Origin: Gavia stellata
Taxonomy: Eukaryota > Chordata > Aves > Gaviiformes > Gaviidae
Length of the DNA stretch: 64,000 nt
NCBI RefSeq assembly: GCF_030936135.1
Contig: NC_082596.1
Location: 102,075,383 to 102,139,382 of the forward strand
Direction: 5' to 3'
A model generated the notes under the pieces. That model did no database searches, was not told the origin of the DNA, and saw only the letters and a list, made by a program, of their open reading frames with translations. The stretch's first letter is position 1; each line of letters opens with the position of its first letter. Of the stretch, positions 1 through 10,850 are shown piece after piece. The position numbers and the translations under genes were made by a program.

Positions 1-441
1 TCCTCACACCACCCCACCAGTGAATAGGCTGGGGGTGCACAAGAAGTTGGGCGGGGACACAGCTGGCACAGTTGACCCCAACTGATGAAAGGGATATTCC
101 ATACCATATGATATCATGCTCAGCGTATAAAGCAGGGGGAAGAAGAAAGGGGAGGACATTTGGAGTTACGGTGTTTGTCTTCCCAAGTAACCATTATGCA
201 TGATGGAGCCCTGCTTTCCTGGAGATGGCTGAACACCTGCTTGCCGATGGGAAGCAGTGAACGAATTCCTTGGTTTGCTTTGCTTGCTTGCACAGCTTTT
301 GCTTTACCTATTAAACTGTCTTTATCTCAACCCACGAGTTTTCTCACTTTTACTCTTCTGATTCTCTCCCCCATGCCACCAGAGGGGAGTGAGTGAGCAG
401 TTCTGTGGTGTTTAGTTGGTGGCTGGGGTTAAACCATGACA
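1..441 (+). mobile_element. Endogenous retrovirus LTR (5' end cut by window)
   Basis: The sequence has the layout of an avian ERV long terminal repeat and resembles a common avian LTR that I recognise from memory. TATAAA lies at 126-131 and could be the U3 promoter. ATTAAA at 310-315 is a likely polyadenylation signal. A pyrimidine-rich stretch follows at about 335-375, and the element ends in a CA dinucleotide at 440-441, as LTRs do. No primer-binding site or retroviral internal sequence is visible after 441, so this is either a solo LTR or the right-hand LTR of a provirus extending left of the window. Class (ERVL-like or ERVK-like) is uncertain. The short open frame inside it (160-396) is not a gene. 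Confidence 0.8.
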
Positions 442-3400
442 CGCTAGGCTGCCAGCACACATATATTTTATTCTGTTCAGCTAAACAGTCCCACTGAGAT
501 CAGCAAAAATAGAAAGCATGTTACAGTTCCACATCTTACAGAATTGACAACTTAGGAAAATTAATCAATTGCAAATTATGAGCTATACAGCACAGTTACA
601 ATCTAAAGGAAAGACTGTTGTCTTCCAATGAAAAAGGCTTAACCAAGATGTAGTGGCAATTTTTATTTTTTAACGAATATAGAAATCTTTACCTGTATAG
701 ATAACAAATAACAGTTGTCTTCTCTTGAGCTTGCAACCCAGGCCAAATGTGAATCAGCTATTACTGCCTGGCAACTTGTTGCCATGGCCTCCAGCCAGCC
801 CAGCTGTGGCTAATTTAATTTGTCACAGGTGCAGCAGCAATCGGCCAGCAGGAGCCAGGTCACTAGCCACAGGCATCCTGCACAAACCAGCCACTCACTG
901 CAGGCAGGGAGCTTGAGGAAGTCAAGGCTGAGAGGACAGCTCAAAACACAGCTGCAGCTCCTTCAAGATGCAAAGTTGTCTGGTTCTCTTTTCTATCTGC
1001 CCTATGCTAATCCTATTGCCATTAAAATCAGTATTAAGTGGACAGCTTGTACATGGCTTTAGTGCTGTGGAAACTGCAGAACACTAGTAAAGCAATACTA
1101 AAACAAATTTAAGGCTCTTTTGTAAGAGCTATAGGCTTGAACCTAAGCCTCTCAAAGCCTGGCTGGGTGCTTTCACCTGTAGGTAATGTGTAAAAGATGG
1201 GCAATGCCTACTTTTCTTGCTCCATCCTTTTCCCTGCCATCTCCTTCATTCCTGTGTTAAAGGAAGAACAAGCTCTTTAAAGTTGTCTTGAGAAATGAAG
1301 ATAGGTACATACCCTTGGGGAAATCCTATGGACACCACCCCTCATTGGAGGGTGATCCTGTCTGCAACCCTGTGTCAGCTCTAGAGAGAAATGGGACTGA
1401 AAGCATTCCCCTAAACTTAGCAATTCATGCCAGTGAGCTTCAGGCAGCTCCCTCAAGAGCAGATAAATTTTAATGTCATCCTTCTGAGGTCTTTTTCTCT
1501 TGTACAAGTGCATGGGAAATTAAAAGTTGGGCAACAGTAGGAGGCACTTCAATCCTTTAGAGGTATAGATCTCTTAAATAAAATGAAAGCAAGTTATACA
1601 CCACTTTTGGATGCTGAACTTATCAGCAGCTACATAGACTCATACGCCACTGTGACTGTGGTTATAGATGCCTTTCCACTGAGAATGTTTTAGAAGATCT
1701 GGGCCTAGAATTTATTTTGTTGGTTTCTTTATTTTTCCATCTGGTTAAAAATTTGTGACAGTTCATGCATATCTACCACCACTTCCTCAGAACCATCGTT
1801 TTACTAACCTTTCCCAGTATCATCACCAGTACACCTCAGAATGGATCCAGGTCTCAATGTAAAATAAATGGAGGCTACAAAAATTATAAAATATAAGTAT
1901 TTTAATACTGTTTTGTACCCAACAGATATGAAGTACCTGACATTCTGGGACCATTGCCTGCTCCTTTGACCCGTGTTGTCACTGCTATGTCTTGTCTCAC
2001 TCAGTCATATCTGTATATTATCTCTTGATTTACAGTCTTACAAGATACTGTAACCTTAACCCTTTCGAAATGGAATGTCTTCTTGTGTCTATACAAAACC
2101 TATCACTATGAGGAGCAGGCCTATGTCTTGTGCTACCACAAGACAAGTGTTAAACAACGAAGAAACAAAACTTGGGCTTAACAACCCTCCAGAAGAGATG
2201 AATGCTCTGCATAGTCCCCTTGAGAAATTCAGAGCTGTTCTGTGCTAAGCACAAACTAAACTATGCATATGTATTGACAATAAGGGACAATTTAAGCATG
2301 CACCTGAATAAATCAAGGAGTAATTAAAAATCCTAAGAAGTGAAAAAAGTATAAGCACTGTCATGTAAAAATGCCAGCTGGAATGCCAGTCCTCATTTAA
2401 AAAAAAAATTCCTTAACCAGAAATTCACTACCATTCAAGACCAGTGCTAAGTAATAAATACCAAATTGGCTGGATTCCAGTAAGCTGCAGCAGGTGAGCC
2501 CAAAACATTCTGACAAACATTCTTTCGAAAAAAAACCCCAAAATAACTCACACTAATAATTATCATTTTTCACAGATGTTGTCTGTGATTACTTTGGCTA
2601 CCTAGTTTAACCAAAAACACTTCTACAAGAAAGCAGGAGAGATGCTGTTCAAGGATATCCTGGTCCAGACAAAAGCAGAGAGAGATTAAGGGTTGTGGAG
2701 GTGCAAGCTAGATATCAACAAATAATCATCAGAGTACAGTATGAAACCTGTTTACCGAAGTGACATTATTTTATAGTTTATTTAAAATTTTTGCTTTTTC
2801 ACTGTAGATTAACTGTCTGAATGTATTATCCAAGCCTTATGTCAGGCAAGGTGAGAAACTGCAGGAAAGCACTGTAATAGAGCTAGATGAGTAACTGTCC
2901 ATCAGACTGGGGGAGGGCAGGGGGGCGAGAAAAGAGGATAGTGGCATACACTAAAGGTCAAAGCAACACAGACACATTTTGCTAGACTGCAAAGTTACAA
3001 CTTGAAAGAACGCAAACAGTTAAACTTTGTTAGGAGACAATGTGATTACCTATGACCTCCTAAAAGGTAATACAGAGAGAGGTGGAAAGATGTCTGTCCT
3101 CCCTCAAATGAGGAGGACATTACTATCATCTTAGAGAGCTCCACGAGGGAAGTTTTGAGGTGAATTTTGCCTTTACTGGAACAGAATTGTCCTAGATGAA
3201 GAAAATCAGATGAGAAATCCTCCCTTAGCAAAAAGATATATTAAGTATGTGCTGAAGTATTTTGGGAATATGCAGACAAAAACCATTGAATTACTTAGCA
3301 GTTTAATTCAGACCATCCTGAAAAAAACTCTGCCCTTGATAAGTAAACCAGTCCTGCACAACAGGTAGCCTGCAAAATAAATTACAGACCGAGCAGCCAA

Positions 3401-3846
3401 AAGTCAGCACGTACATCCTGCAGTCTGGATGCTCACTGGGCCAAACTGGGATTGCTGAAGTGCTGGAGTTGTAGGAGGTGCAGTCCAGCACTGGCAAACC
3501 CACGTCTTAAATGGTTTAACTGCTCTAAGTTTATGCTGCCCTGAACTCGGCAGCTTGGTAGGAGTAATTAGATAGTTGATACCTTTTCCACTAATGTTCA
3601 TGTTAATAAACCCAGGCAGAGATCTACCCCAGTTAGACTGTGGTCACCATATGGAAAGTGAGATATACTAACCTAGTGAAGGAACTAAGTCTTATTAGAC
3701 ACAGCGATGTAGTGCAAATATAAATGTTTCAACAGTCATGCCATCTTGAATGGTGACTATGCTCTGAGCTGTATCAGCTCCACTGTTTTTGTGGAGAGAG
3801 TAAATCAAAATGGGAAACTGGTTCAGCTGATGGGTTTTCTTGGGTG

Positions 3847-4549
3847 GGTTATTTTTTAACTAACTGGATCAGTTCTCTGATCCGGTTCACTGAACGCCCA
3901 CACAAATACTGGTGTCGGCACAGCACAACGGGCTATGCAGGGGTGAACACAAACAAGCAGAGGTAGAGATTGCTGCCACTTACAATATACATCAAGGCTC
4001 AGAGAACCCCACACATGAGAAAAACCTTTACTACAACAATCCTTTGATGGAAGGTGAAACTCACAATGCAGTCTTTTGCTTACTGGGACCACTAATAGTT
4101 TCACTTTCCTCTGTAAGCCAAAAAAATGTGTAGGGACTTAATATCTCCCCCTACCCCTCTGTCAACTTTGGTTTTAACATGCTAATAGATGCACATTACT
4201 ATCACTTTATAACTCACTTCCTAGAGGAGCAAGCTAACAGCCCCATTTATACCTACCTTCAGAAATACTTTCTGCAATATGAAAGTAAAACATTTAACAA
4301 TATAAACAGCCCAAGACAGAAAGCTTACCAAATCCCCCAGAGGCTATGACAGAAAGTGAAACAAATCTCTCAGAGGCGATGCGTTAATGCTTTAATGTCA
4401 TAAGCTGACGTAACAAAGCACTGCTGCTGAAAGAAGCAATCCTACTGCCTGTCAGGCTCCATTACGTCTCCCTCCTTGGCACTGACACCAGCATGCATTC
4501 AGTTGTGTGATGAAAAGGATCAGGGGTTTGATCTGGGTCACAATTAACC
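3847..4549. mobile_element. Probable non-autonomous DNA transposon with about 80-bp terminal inverted repeats
   Basis: The left end (about 3847-3930, read on +) and the right end (4549 back to about 4470, read on -) are diverged copies of one sequence in opposite orientation. Counting from a shared GATCA to a shared GTGTC gives exactly 50 bases in each copy without a gap. Other shared blocks are CTGATCC, TTCA and TGGTGTC. The roughly 540 bp between the ends have no transposase-like frame, so the element would be non-autonomous. A third copy of the same end begins 29 bp beyond the right end. The family was not recognised, and no clear target-site duplication was seen. Confidence 0.5.
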
Positions 4550-4578
4550 TTTATTCATTTACTTACTTGGTTTTGCTT

Positions 4579-4660
4579 GGTTAATTGTAACTCAGATCAA
4601 TTCCCTGAACTGGTTCAATGCTTGGCCATGAAAACAGCCGTGTCAGCAAAAAAGAAGGCA
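4579..4660 (+). repeat. Third copy of the inverted-repeat end, head to head with the element on its left
   Basis: This copy starts with the same GGTTAATTGT as the right end of the preceding element read in reverse. Positions 4579-4607 and 4521-4549 form 29-bp arms matching at 25 of 29 positions around a 29-bp spacer. The 50-base spacing from GATCA to GTGTC is preserved. It may be the start of a second, truncated element; a convincing partner end further right was not found. Confidence 0.5.
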
Positions 4661-7600
4661 TGGGAGTGATCCGTGAGGGACTGAGAAAAATAGAAAGACT
4701 GCTCCTTTCAGTAGCAGTGTTTGCTTATACTGGCTTAAAGTTTAAACTGTGAAATGATGGCCCAAACCTCTTTTTTTTAAAAAAGTAAAAGTACAAAAAG
4801 TAGGAGTCCCAGTTCTTTGGCAAAAGAGTTTGATGAGCCCACAGCCAACACCTGCATCGTTCAGGAAACGAAAAAGGATTCCAGCTTAGGATGAACAACA
4901 ATTCTGTTATTAGTTGATTCATATGTAAAATAAGACTCCTGTAACCACATCTCCTGATTGAACTCCTGCCAATAATGTTTCTTTCCCAGGTGCTCTTAGT
5001 GTGAAAAACCTATGCAACCCAACATACCACTTCAGATGCATTCAAACAGTACTTTCTCATTTCCTGCATTTCACAGATTATTTTTAAGTGTATATCTTGC
5101 CAGTCCTAGCAAATAGGATATGATATGTAACCTTTCACAAATAATTGTGGCACTTCAGAACAGCAGGATGAGAATGTACACATTCCATAGACTGTTAATA
5201 GGGGTTGCAAATCTACAACATATTTAAAAACACATAGGTCTTTCAAAAGCGAAATATATAGATTTGCTGGTTACCAGGTAAACCTCTACAAAATCTCTTT
5301 GAGGTTGTTTTGTGTGTTATTTCCTCAAAAAAAATATTATTTGTAATTGCACTTTTGTTTCTTTTCTGGTTAAATATCTTAAGAATAATATCCCTATGCA
5401 GTTTAAATGTTCAGTCAATATACTGAGCAACCTGCTGAGGAAAGTCCAGCAATTTCTGAACACCAACACACTAGTTACAGAGACAAGCCTGAAAACAAGA
5501 TTACCAAATATTTTATTTAAACATGCAACAGTGACTTGCAAGAGCAGCTTAGTGCTGGTTATAAGAAGCACAAAAGTTATTATGACTACAGAGTATAGAG
5601 CCTTCTCCTGTTTCTGAATACTGGAAGCAAATGGTGAATGACCAAAGTAAATAGGAATCTGCCCATGTTCTACCTAAGGAAAATTGTACTAGACCCTGCA
5701 CAACACAGACACCTCCTGTAGCTGTATTGTAAAGGGATCAGAAAGACTGTACAGTGAAATACTGAGAGAAAATATTGAGAGAGTGTACAGCACATAGAGA
5801 GGAGGACTAAGCAATAAAAATACAATGTGACAGCTAACTTTATGGCACACTTGAGGCAAGTCCTTCAATAGTGGCAAAGTGCCTAAATAATTACAGCACT
5901 TTCCAGACATGAGTCTTAGCCCTTCAGATCCTCATTTGTGAAAATATTTCAGTGAGGTAGGCCTAAACTTGTAGTACAGCTCCTATTATCTTAATAAAAA
6001 TCGTATGTGTTGTCCAACTGAATGCTGAGAGTTTTGGAAAGATTCGTAATTCAAGATGGAAGAGATTATGTTTTTATTAGAGGAGGATAATCTGCAGCTA
6101 GATGAGGTAAATTAATTTGCATTCATGGTAAAAACTGCAATGATTTGGAGTAGCAAGGATGTTTTTGGATGGAACACTATTGCAGAGTGTGAGAAGACAC
6201 AGACAGCTCAAGGATTGCACCAGTTGGTCAGTGGAGGTGATTAATGAGAACTTCGTATTTTAGATCTGAACTAAGGACAGTGCTGCAAAAAGGCGATTCC
6301 TCCAGAATTACTGATTGCCTGAGAATGAACCAGCAATCCAGCCAAGAAAAGTGGAGTAGAGCACTATATAGTTAGCTGCCCATTAGAGCTCATGTTTATA
6401 TTTTTTCATCAATAAAAATCTCTGCTTAAGTAAATGGGTCCGAATCTAATTTCTTCTTAAGTGTCGGGAACTGAGCATACCTTTCATGCTGAGGTAAGAA
6501 CGTAGCCCACATAAACAGGGGTTTCCAAAACCAGGTTTACAAAGACCTCAGTGAGTAATGCCTTTTGCTAACATTGTAGTTTCCTACACTGTAGCAGCAA
6601 AACTATGAAAACCCCTCTCCCACGTCTGAAACGGCTTGTCATCATCAATGCAAAAACCATGATAATATCTTCACACAAGTAAGTCCTGCAGGATTTATTG
6701 GACTGATTTTCAAGGGGAACGTGAACAAATCATCAAGATAACTTTCTGTTAAATATGTATTCAAGTTCCCTGTAGTGATAATGCAAAACCATTTGCCAAG
6801 GAAATCAAATTCTGAATAATAAAGTACCTGACACATCTGCTTCCTGGATAAACAATTTCTATCAAAGAGAGAACAGCTGCCTTGTCATGGTAAAGGATGA
6901 CAAATATTCAACTCCTTAATACTGAGTTCAGTTCCATGATATTAAAGAAAGCGTATTTCAGAAAATCTATGGGGAAAACTGGCAAACACTCAACATAAAG
7001 ACTGCAGAAATTATTGCGAAGATACAAAAATTATCATTACAGCAAAAAAAGATGATTGTGCTGGTCAGATTGTAGAATATTTTGCAACCTTGAAGAAACT
7101 GGAGATGCAGATTATACAGAGATCACCTTGATGTATCAGAATCAGCTCCCATAATGTCAGCACTATTCCTCCCTCCCACCGTGAAGTTACGCAAAACTTT
7201 TTTGTTCAAGCTTGTATCAGCATGTCAAAGAACATGCAATTATGCTGAAACACGTAGCACATAGATATAGATTACAACAGTCAAACCACTCATTCTGCAA
7301 CCAAAACATCAGGATCCAGTGGTCTGAAAACTTACTGCATGATTTTGTGTTTCATAATAAGGACACAATAGTTTCTCTAGCATACACATAGCTTATAGTT
7401 ATTGTGACAGGACATATATGGTAAAATGCACTCATGCACATATACAAAGGGCCAGAACAAAAGTGTGTAACATCAAGCCACATTTAAATCCCATCCTGTG
7501 AGGTAAGTGACTTTGCTCCCCCAGGATCCCACTTCTACGAGTAAGAATACATTGCAAAGAAGAACCAGTTAAAAGCATGCTAAGAAAATAAGTGATATCA

Positions 7601-9034
7601 TGTATGTAAGGAAAAGATAACAAACCCAATAGAATAGAAAGATGTTTATGTGACACGCTATTCACAAAATGCTTTTTTAGTATTTTAGCTCACCTGAGCT
7701 GTCAGATGAATGCTAAATAGTTAAGTAGTTGTAAGGAAGACAAGAGAAGAAAAAAGACAGAAGAAAGAAGGAAGGAGGACATCTGGAGGTCTAGGTTTCT
7801 AGAGACAGACACATATAGCAAACTGCACTCTTGTAGACACAATACATGGATTGTGATATGTATCTTAGAGAGATGATGACAAAAAGCAGCCACTGTGGTT
7901 ACCATTTAGCTATTACTCTGTTTGCTCTCTGGTGAGCACTGAATACTGCTGGTGTCTGTATTTAATTCCTGTAGCATACAATCCATCTTTGGCTGAACCC
8001 AGAGATGCTTTTTTGCTGTCTTCAGGCAAAACTGGAAAATGTTCATTCTCAGAAGTTCCAGTGTGACTTCATTAAAAAGGCAAGCATATTTAAACTGATA
8101 CACATTCAATAGGAAGAAATTAAGAAAAATAAAATCTAAGATAGTTAATCTCAGATATTTAGCAGCAAAAGCTTTCTGCAAGTGGTATTGGGTGAGACGG
8201 AAGCTCCCAAATAAAGCACAGCTGCTGTGCTCTGTATTCACTTGCATAGAGGCAATAGAAACCATACTGCAAGAGACTATTTTGCCTTGGAATTGAAATG
8301 GGTGAGATGGGTCTAATGGGTCTCTTTCATTACTGTTAGTTATCTTCAACTAAGCAAATATATAAAAGGCTCTTATGTTTTTAAGAGGCTAATAATTTAA
8401 AGGCAAAGAGAATTCAGGAGAAGTGCACATTTTTTTCCTCCTCATGTAGCTTCTAGACAGTAGCACAAAATGTGAAGCTGTACTATTTTGAACCAAAGGA
8501 AAGAATATGAGAATTTTACACAACGATAAAAATACAGCCAGGAAAAACCTTTCATCTTACCATTAACAATAAAATGCTAGAGAGGCCATTGTCATTAGGG
8601 ACTTGTTTGTCAAACAATAAATCTGAAGCAACTTATACTAAATGAGTTCTCTAGGGAGTCCTCTCTAGATTCATTACATTAGTGCTAACAATACTACTAC
8701 AATAAACTTTCAACTGTTCATTATATTACATTTCTGCAATGTTTTTTTCTGGCCTTTTCAAACTACAAGACTAAAACTGCTGTGTTCATAAGCTTTCAGT
8801 AAAAAAAGTATTATTATTTGACAAAACAAATGCTAGCATTTTAGAGCCAAATTCTCTTTCTTATTCACAGAAAGCTTATTGCTATATCTCAGAGCAAAAT
8901 TTAGCCCATAGTTTGGTTTTATGCATTCAAATAATGTCTCTAACAAGGTCCATACTTAAAAGCCATGAGTTTTGCTTAATTAGGGCTAAGTAACAATGTA
9001 GATCAAAACCAGCATTTTACTACACCACTTTCGG

Positions 9035-9347
9035 GAAGGTGCTTTCAAAGTCTTCTACAAATGTGAATTAATTTCACCTCACAGCCCTGTGTAGCAGAGA
9101 AGGAAATTGCCACTGGAAGGCTAAAACGCAAATAAATACCCATTTTAAGTAGGTCAGCTAGAGGTGCAAACCAGTGAAGTTGAGAAATGCATTGAGAAAT
9201 GTGAGTCTTTTGGATCTGTAATCGTAAGTTCAAGGTGTATCAAGTTCAGAGAAGAACACCCGTACTTGGAATCCAAGGCTACGTTAGAAAAAGTCAGCTA
9301 TGTGTGATTTGACCAAGGTCACACATCACGACCTTGGCAGTATGAGG
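9035..9347 (+). repeat. Possible ancient MIR SINE fragments
   Basis: Two blocks recall the MIR consensus: one near 9048-9095 (growing-table motif with TTTCACCTCACAGCCCTGTG) and one near 9308-9347 (GACCAAGGTCACACA followed by GGCAGT). The distance between them is larger than in the consensus, so an insertion or chance similarity is possible. Confidence 0.3.
9313..9337. promoter_or_regulatory. Inverted pair of nuclear-receptor half-sites (ERR/NR5A type)
   Basis: CCAAGGTCA at 9313-9321 and its inverted partner GACCTTGG at 9330-9337 match extended half-sites used by ERR and NR5A receptors and form an 8-bp inverted repeat with a 9-nt spacer. They lie about 1.1 kb upstream of the ECI2 start codon. 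ERR receptors are known to control fatty-acid oxidation genes, so the location is suggestive. The same bases overlap a possible MIR fragment, and function is inferred only. Confidence 0.3.
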
Positions 9348-9974
9348 AAAAAAAAGTGCCTTCCTAATGGCTAATCTCTAACGGTTATGTACACTTTTGG
9401 AAAACTGTAATCAAACATTCAAGAAAGGAGAACCCCACAGTTCATTAACTGCTTTTAAACATTTACGCTTGAGGGAGAACTCAAAGTCTTAAATGTGTTT
9501 ACTTTTGGGGAGAGAGGGGGGGAAAAAAACGGGTCTAAAAGATGATTTTATTGCATGTGTTTTGAAAGGAGACTGACAGAGCTGAGTATCCGAATCATGA
9601 AGATCTTCCCAGCACCTGACCAAACACAGAAACGTCCTTCACAGAGCAGATAACATCAGCAAGAAAAATTAAATATACCCTCAGGAGCTGAAGCTGAAAG
9701 AGCAAAAGCTTAGCAATAAATAGCATTATCTTTTAAGTTAGATGGGGCAGACGCTAGCGTTTACTCCACCTTTGCAACCCTACTGAGGTACAGACATGGG
9801 GCTGTTCAGTGGCCCGCCACACGATTCGTGTGGAAAAACAACGCCGCCAACATTTTTAAGAGCTACCTAGCATGCAAAAATAGAAAGGTAACACAAGTAA
9901 TGGCCCTGATTAATAATGTGATGTATGTTACAAGGCACTTTTGGGGGGATGAGCCAAGTCCGTGACTTTTACCC

Positions 9975-10850
9975 ATGGAGGGGTTCCGGTCTCGTGTCCG
10001 TTCATTTTCCATAAACCGCTCTGGCGACTTCGGCCGCCCGTCAGGTTTGCAGGACAGCCTGTTTCACCTCTCACCCCGAAGTGCATTTTCTAGGGTATGG
10101 CTTCAGAGCGCTGCCAGGCAGCTGTGCGCCGTTGCTTGTAGCGACGGGAGAGGGGACTTGCCAGCCGGCCTCTCCCGCCGGCGGAAGCCCAGGCAGCCGC
10201 CTCAGGGCTCCCGCCAAGCCCGCCTCAGCCCCGCCACTGCCCCTCAGCGCGACCCGGCGAACCCGCCGCCCGCAGCCTGGCCTCCCCACGGGGCTGAAGG
10301 CGGTGCCCGCCCCGGGGAGGGAGGGGACGGCTGCCACCTCCTCAGCCGCGGGCACAGCGGCTCCGGTGGGGCGGGGTTTGCCGTCTCCTCCTCTTCCTCC
10401 CGCCCTCACTCCCCCATATCATGGCGGCCCCGGCACTGACCTTCGCCCGCAGGTTATGCTGGTGGCCGCTCCGCGAAATAAGGTGAGCCCCGATCGTACT
10501 TGCACCGTCCCTGTGGCCGGGGGTTCTGGCGCAGTCCTGCCTCGGGGAGGGACCGCTCCGTGAGCCGCTGTCTCCCCGCCGCCTTGCCGGGGTGAGTGGC
10601 TAGCAGCGGGCCCGGGGCGGCCTTCCCCCTCCCGCCGCCCTGCTCCTCCGAGGCTGCCCGGCGGAGCCCCCTCACAGGGGTCGGGGGCTCAGGGGGAGGC
10701 TGGGGGCAGGCAGCGGCAGGGCCGCGGGTGTAAGTGTCGTGGGGCGGCGGGAGGGCCGGCCGTTGCTCAGGCCTGGGCAGCCCCTCTCCCTCCAGCCAGG
10801 GCCTGGCGTGGAAACCAGGTGCCCTCCTGCCTGTGCTGCCTGATGAACTG
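9975..10850 (+). promoter_or_regulatory. CpG-island promoter of ECI2
   Basis: Base composition changes abruptly from AT-rich to strongly GC-rich with many CpG dinucleotides over about 870 bp centred on the first ECI2 exon. No TATA box is seen. A perfect GC box (GGGGCGGGG) occupies 10368-10376, about 45 bp before the start codon. ATGGCGGC at 10421-10428 matches the core of the YY1 motif, which often lies just downstream of the start site in housekeeping promoters. Three runs of five G at about 10683-10706 could form a G-quadruplex in intron 1. Long open frames here on both strands come from the GC content. Confidence 0.85.
10421..10482 (+). CDS. ECI2: ECI2 coding exon 1
   Basis: Encodes [20 protein letters not shown] plus two bases of codon 21. 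Arginine-rich and hydrophobic with no acidic residue until near its end, as expected of a mitochondrial targeting presequence. The donor is AAG|GTGAGC at 10483. It sits inside the CpG island. Confidence 0.93.

Larger units (their letters stand above)
442..9974. other. AT-rich intergenic region upstream of ECI2
   Basis: No credible gene is visible on either strand in this 9.5 kb. The longest frames (for example 147 codons on the minus strand at 7906-8349) have no recognisable domain, no exon-like borders and no coding-type composition. The region contains the inverted-repeat element listed separately at 3847-4549, a further copy of its end at 4579-4660, a perfect 9-bp hairpin at 2124-2145, and a possible old MIR-like fragment near 9035-9347. 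From mammalian gene order the next gene upstream of ECI2 would be CDYL, but none of it is visible here. Confidence 0.6.

Noticed and set aside
160-396. 78-codon frame at the window start
   Set aside because: It lies wholly inside the retroviral LTR and does not resemble any viral protein-coding region.
770-795. GGCAAC-TT-GTTGCC inverted repeat resembling an RFX X-box
   Set aside because: The half-sites are in the opposite order to a canonical X-box, and only one good half (GTTGCCATGG) remains.
7906-8349. Minus-strand frame of 147 codons
   Set aside because: No known motif, no splice or promoter context, and composition like the surrounding AT-rich DNA.
9975-10563. Frames of 112-160 codons on both strands in the CpG island
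   Set aside because: Stops are rare because of GC content; products are Pro, Arg, Gly and Ala rich without motifs, and the real ECI2 exon 1 uses only 10421-10482 here.
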